Origin: Sphaerospermopsis sp. SIO1G1
GTDB lineage: Bacteria > Cyanobacteriota > Cyanobacteriia > Cyanobacteriales > Nostocaceae
Assembly: GCA_010672785.1 (NCBI GenBank)
Contig: JAAHFX010000008.1
Span: 83,603 to 147,602 of the forward strand
DNA: 64,000 bases
Reading direction: 5' to 3'
In this document: one piece after another, positions 62,513 to 64,000 of the stretch
Numbering within the stretch: position 1 is the first letter of the stretch
Layout: every line of letters begins with the position of its first letter
Translations under genes and position numbers: made by a program
The notes under the pieces: generated by a model
What the model saw: only the letters and a program-made list of their open reading frames with translations
Told to the model about the DNA's origin: nothing
The model's database searches: none

Positions 62513-63922
62513 ATGACTAATACAGATTTTCGCATTGAACGAGACTCAATGGGCGATCGCCAAATTCCCAACCACGTTTATTATGGTATTCAAACCCAAC
62601 GTGCGATTGAAAATTTCCCCATCAGCGGTTTAAAACCTTTACCCACCTATGTTAACGCCGGTTTATATATCAAAAAAGCAACCGCGATAGTTAACGGTGA
62701 ACTCAATTGTATTCCCGCAGATATCAGCAAAGCTATCATTCAAGCAACCGATGAAATTTTAGCCGGTAAACTCCGTGAACAGTTCGTCGTTGACGTTTAC
62801 CAAGCAGGTGCAGGAACATCTCACCACATGAACATTAACGAAGTTCTCTCTAACCGCGCTTTAGAAATTCTGGGGGAGGAAAAAGGTAACTATAAAAAAG
62901 TTAGTCCGAATGATCACGTTAACTATGGACAGTCTACCAATGATGTTATCCCTACCGCCATCCGCATCGGTGGTTTATTAGCACTTTCCCAAACCCTGCA
63001 CCCCGCTTTAGAAATTGCCATTTCCACCTTAGAAGCAAAAGCGGTGGAATTTCAAGATATTGTCAAATCAGGAAGAACTCATTTACAAGATGCTGTACCC
63101 GTGCGTTTGGGTGAAAACTTTCGTGCTTGGGCGCAAATTCTCAGCGAACATCAAAACCGATTATACACCGCCTCTGGAGATTTAATGGTTCTTGGTTTAG
63201 GTGGAAGTGCAGCCGGTACAGGAATGAACACTCACCCAGAATACCGAAAACGGGTAGTAGAGGTACTGTCTCAATTGTTAGAAATGCCTTTAGAACCAGC
63301 ATCCCATTTAATGGCCGCCATGCAAAGTATGGGTGCATTTGTGAATGTATCTGGTGCGGTGCGAAATTTAGCTCAGGATATGGTTAAAATCTCCCATGAC
63401 CTGCGTTTAATGGACTCTGGACCCAAAACCGGATTTAAGGAAATTCAACTACCTCCAGTCCAACCAGGTTCTTCAATTATGCCAGGTAAGTATAATCCTG
63501 TCATGGCAGAGATGACATCAATGGTATGTTTCCAGGTTATGGGATATGATAACGCGATCGCCCTGGCAGCACAAGCGGGACAGTTAGAATTAAATGTAAT
63601 GATGCCATTAATTGCATACAATTTAATTCACAGTATTGAGATTTTAGGGAATACAATTTCGGCTTTAACTAATAGTTGTATTCAAGGAATTACTGCCAAC
63701 AAAGAAAGATGTTTAGGTTATGCTGAGGGAAGTTTAGCTTTAGTGACAGCGTTAAATACACACATCGGTTATTTGAATGCTGCTGCTGTTGCGAAGGAAT
63801 CTTTGGAAACTGGAAAATCACTGCGTCAAATTGTTTTGGAAAAGGGTTTAATGACGGAAGATGAATTAGCTAATGTTTTAGATTTGGAACAAATGAGTTC
63901 TATCGTTCCGTTGTCAAATTAA
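62513..63922 (+). CDS. aspA: aspartate ammonia-lyase
   Basis: 469 residues of the fumarase/aspartase family. RIERDSMGDRQIPNHVYYGI and QTQRAIENFPISG favour AspA over FumC. The catalytic block GSSIMPGKYNPVMAEMTSMV is complete, and GRTHLQDAVPVRLG and NYGQSTNDVIPTA are present. It converts aspartate to fumarate and ammonium; fumarase activity cannot be wholly excluded. Confidence 0.9.
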   Translation: MTNTDFRIERDSMGDRQIPNHVYYGIQTQRAIENFPISGLKPLPTYVNAGLYIKKATAIVNGELNCIPADISKAIIQATDEILAGKLREQFVVDVYQAGAGTSHHMNINEVLSNRALEILGEEKGNYKKVSPNDHVNYGQSTNDVIPTAIRIGGLLALSQTLHPALEIAISTLEAKAVEFQDIVKSGRTHLQDAVPVRLGENFRAWAQILSEHQNRLYTASGDLMVLGLGGSAAGTGMNTHPEYRKRVVEVLSQLLEMPLEPASHLMAAMQSMGAFVNVSGAVRNLAQDMVKISHDLRLMDSGPKTGFKEIQLPPVQPGSSIMPGKYNPVMAEMTSMVCFQVMGYDNAIALAAQAGQLELNVMMPLIAYNLIHSIEILGNTISALTNSCIQGITANKERCLGYAEGSLALVTALNTHIGYLNAAAVAKESLETGKSLRQIVLEKGLMTEDELANVLDLEQMSSIVPLSN

Positions 63923-63937
63923 TAATTTATTTTGTAG

Positions 63938-63958
63938 GGGTTTAGCAATGCTAAACCC
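63938..63958. repeat. GGGTTTAGCA palindromic repeat, copy 2
   Basis: GGGTTTAGCAATGCTAAACCC, with GTAGG before it, matches 17711-17731 apart from the centre. It lies 16 bp after the aspA stop and may serve as its terminator. Confidence 0.8.
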
Positions 63959-64000
63959 ACTGATTTTAATCAATAATAAATGAACCATCTTGAATTGTCA

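Overview
The window is chromosomal DNA of a filamentous, heterocyst-forming cyanobacterium of the Nostocales (Anabaena/Dolichospermum/Nostoc type). The support is a phycocyanin operon with several cpcG rod-core linker genes, a close homologue of the heterocyst-pattern regulator PatA, XisH/XisI genes, AT-rich DNA with scattered GCGATCGC (HIP1) octamers, and many short tandem heptamer repeats and palindromic mobile repeats.

Layout. 1-17 kb: a partial DUF4347/beta-helix surface protein, an LptC-like lipoprotein with an NYN-domain gene, metG, an alpha/beta hydrolase, a zinc-ribbon membrane protein, an overlapping pair (decarboxylase-fold protein and asparagine-synthetase-like protein, each lacking a hallmark catalytic residue), and a 1374-residue two-partner-secretion exoprotein with seven 31-residue repeats. 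17-25.5 kb: repeats, a dead antitoxin gene, then the cpcBACDEF-cpcG-cpcG-cpcG operon on the minus strand. 26-36.5 kb: RluD-type pseudouridine synthase, patA, two siroheme genes, a kinase-GUN4 protein, tRNA-His, an HD hydrolase and a peptide-type ABC permease.

36.5-51.4 kb is an accessory region interrupted only by acnB. It holds two duplicated xisHI loci, RelBE-type toxin-antitoxin genes, a small module resembling an abortive-infection N-terminal domain plus a nuclease, several orphan antitoxins, a DUF4365 protein, a nonsense-interrupted DUF3368 PIN toxin, an orphan polymorphic-toxin-like domain with a possible immunity gene, and an internally deleted IS1634-type element with intact ends and a 6-bp target duplication. 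51.5-64 kb returns to housekeeping genes: dnaX, aroA, a glycosyltransferase, ctpA, a DUF218 protein, a DUF928 protein, pgsA, a broken Uma2 gene, a PIN-like remnant and aspA.

The dominant theme is genome decay by small mobile repeats and nonsense mutations. Three MITE-like families recur: a TA-flanked 103-104-bp element, an AGGACTTACG-ended element, and a 66-bp element with 15-bp arms. One TA-flanked copy splits a xisI gene cleanly. At least five accessory genes carry in-frame stop codons while reading on intact beyond them. The most promising leads for new biology are the decarboxylase/asparagine-synthetase pair, the three-gene Abi/nuclease module and the orphan toxin-immunity pair.
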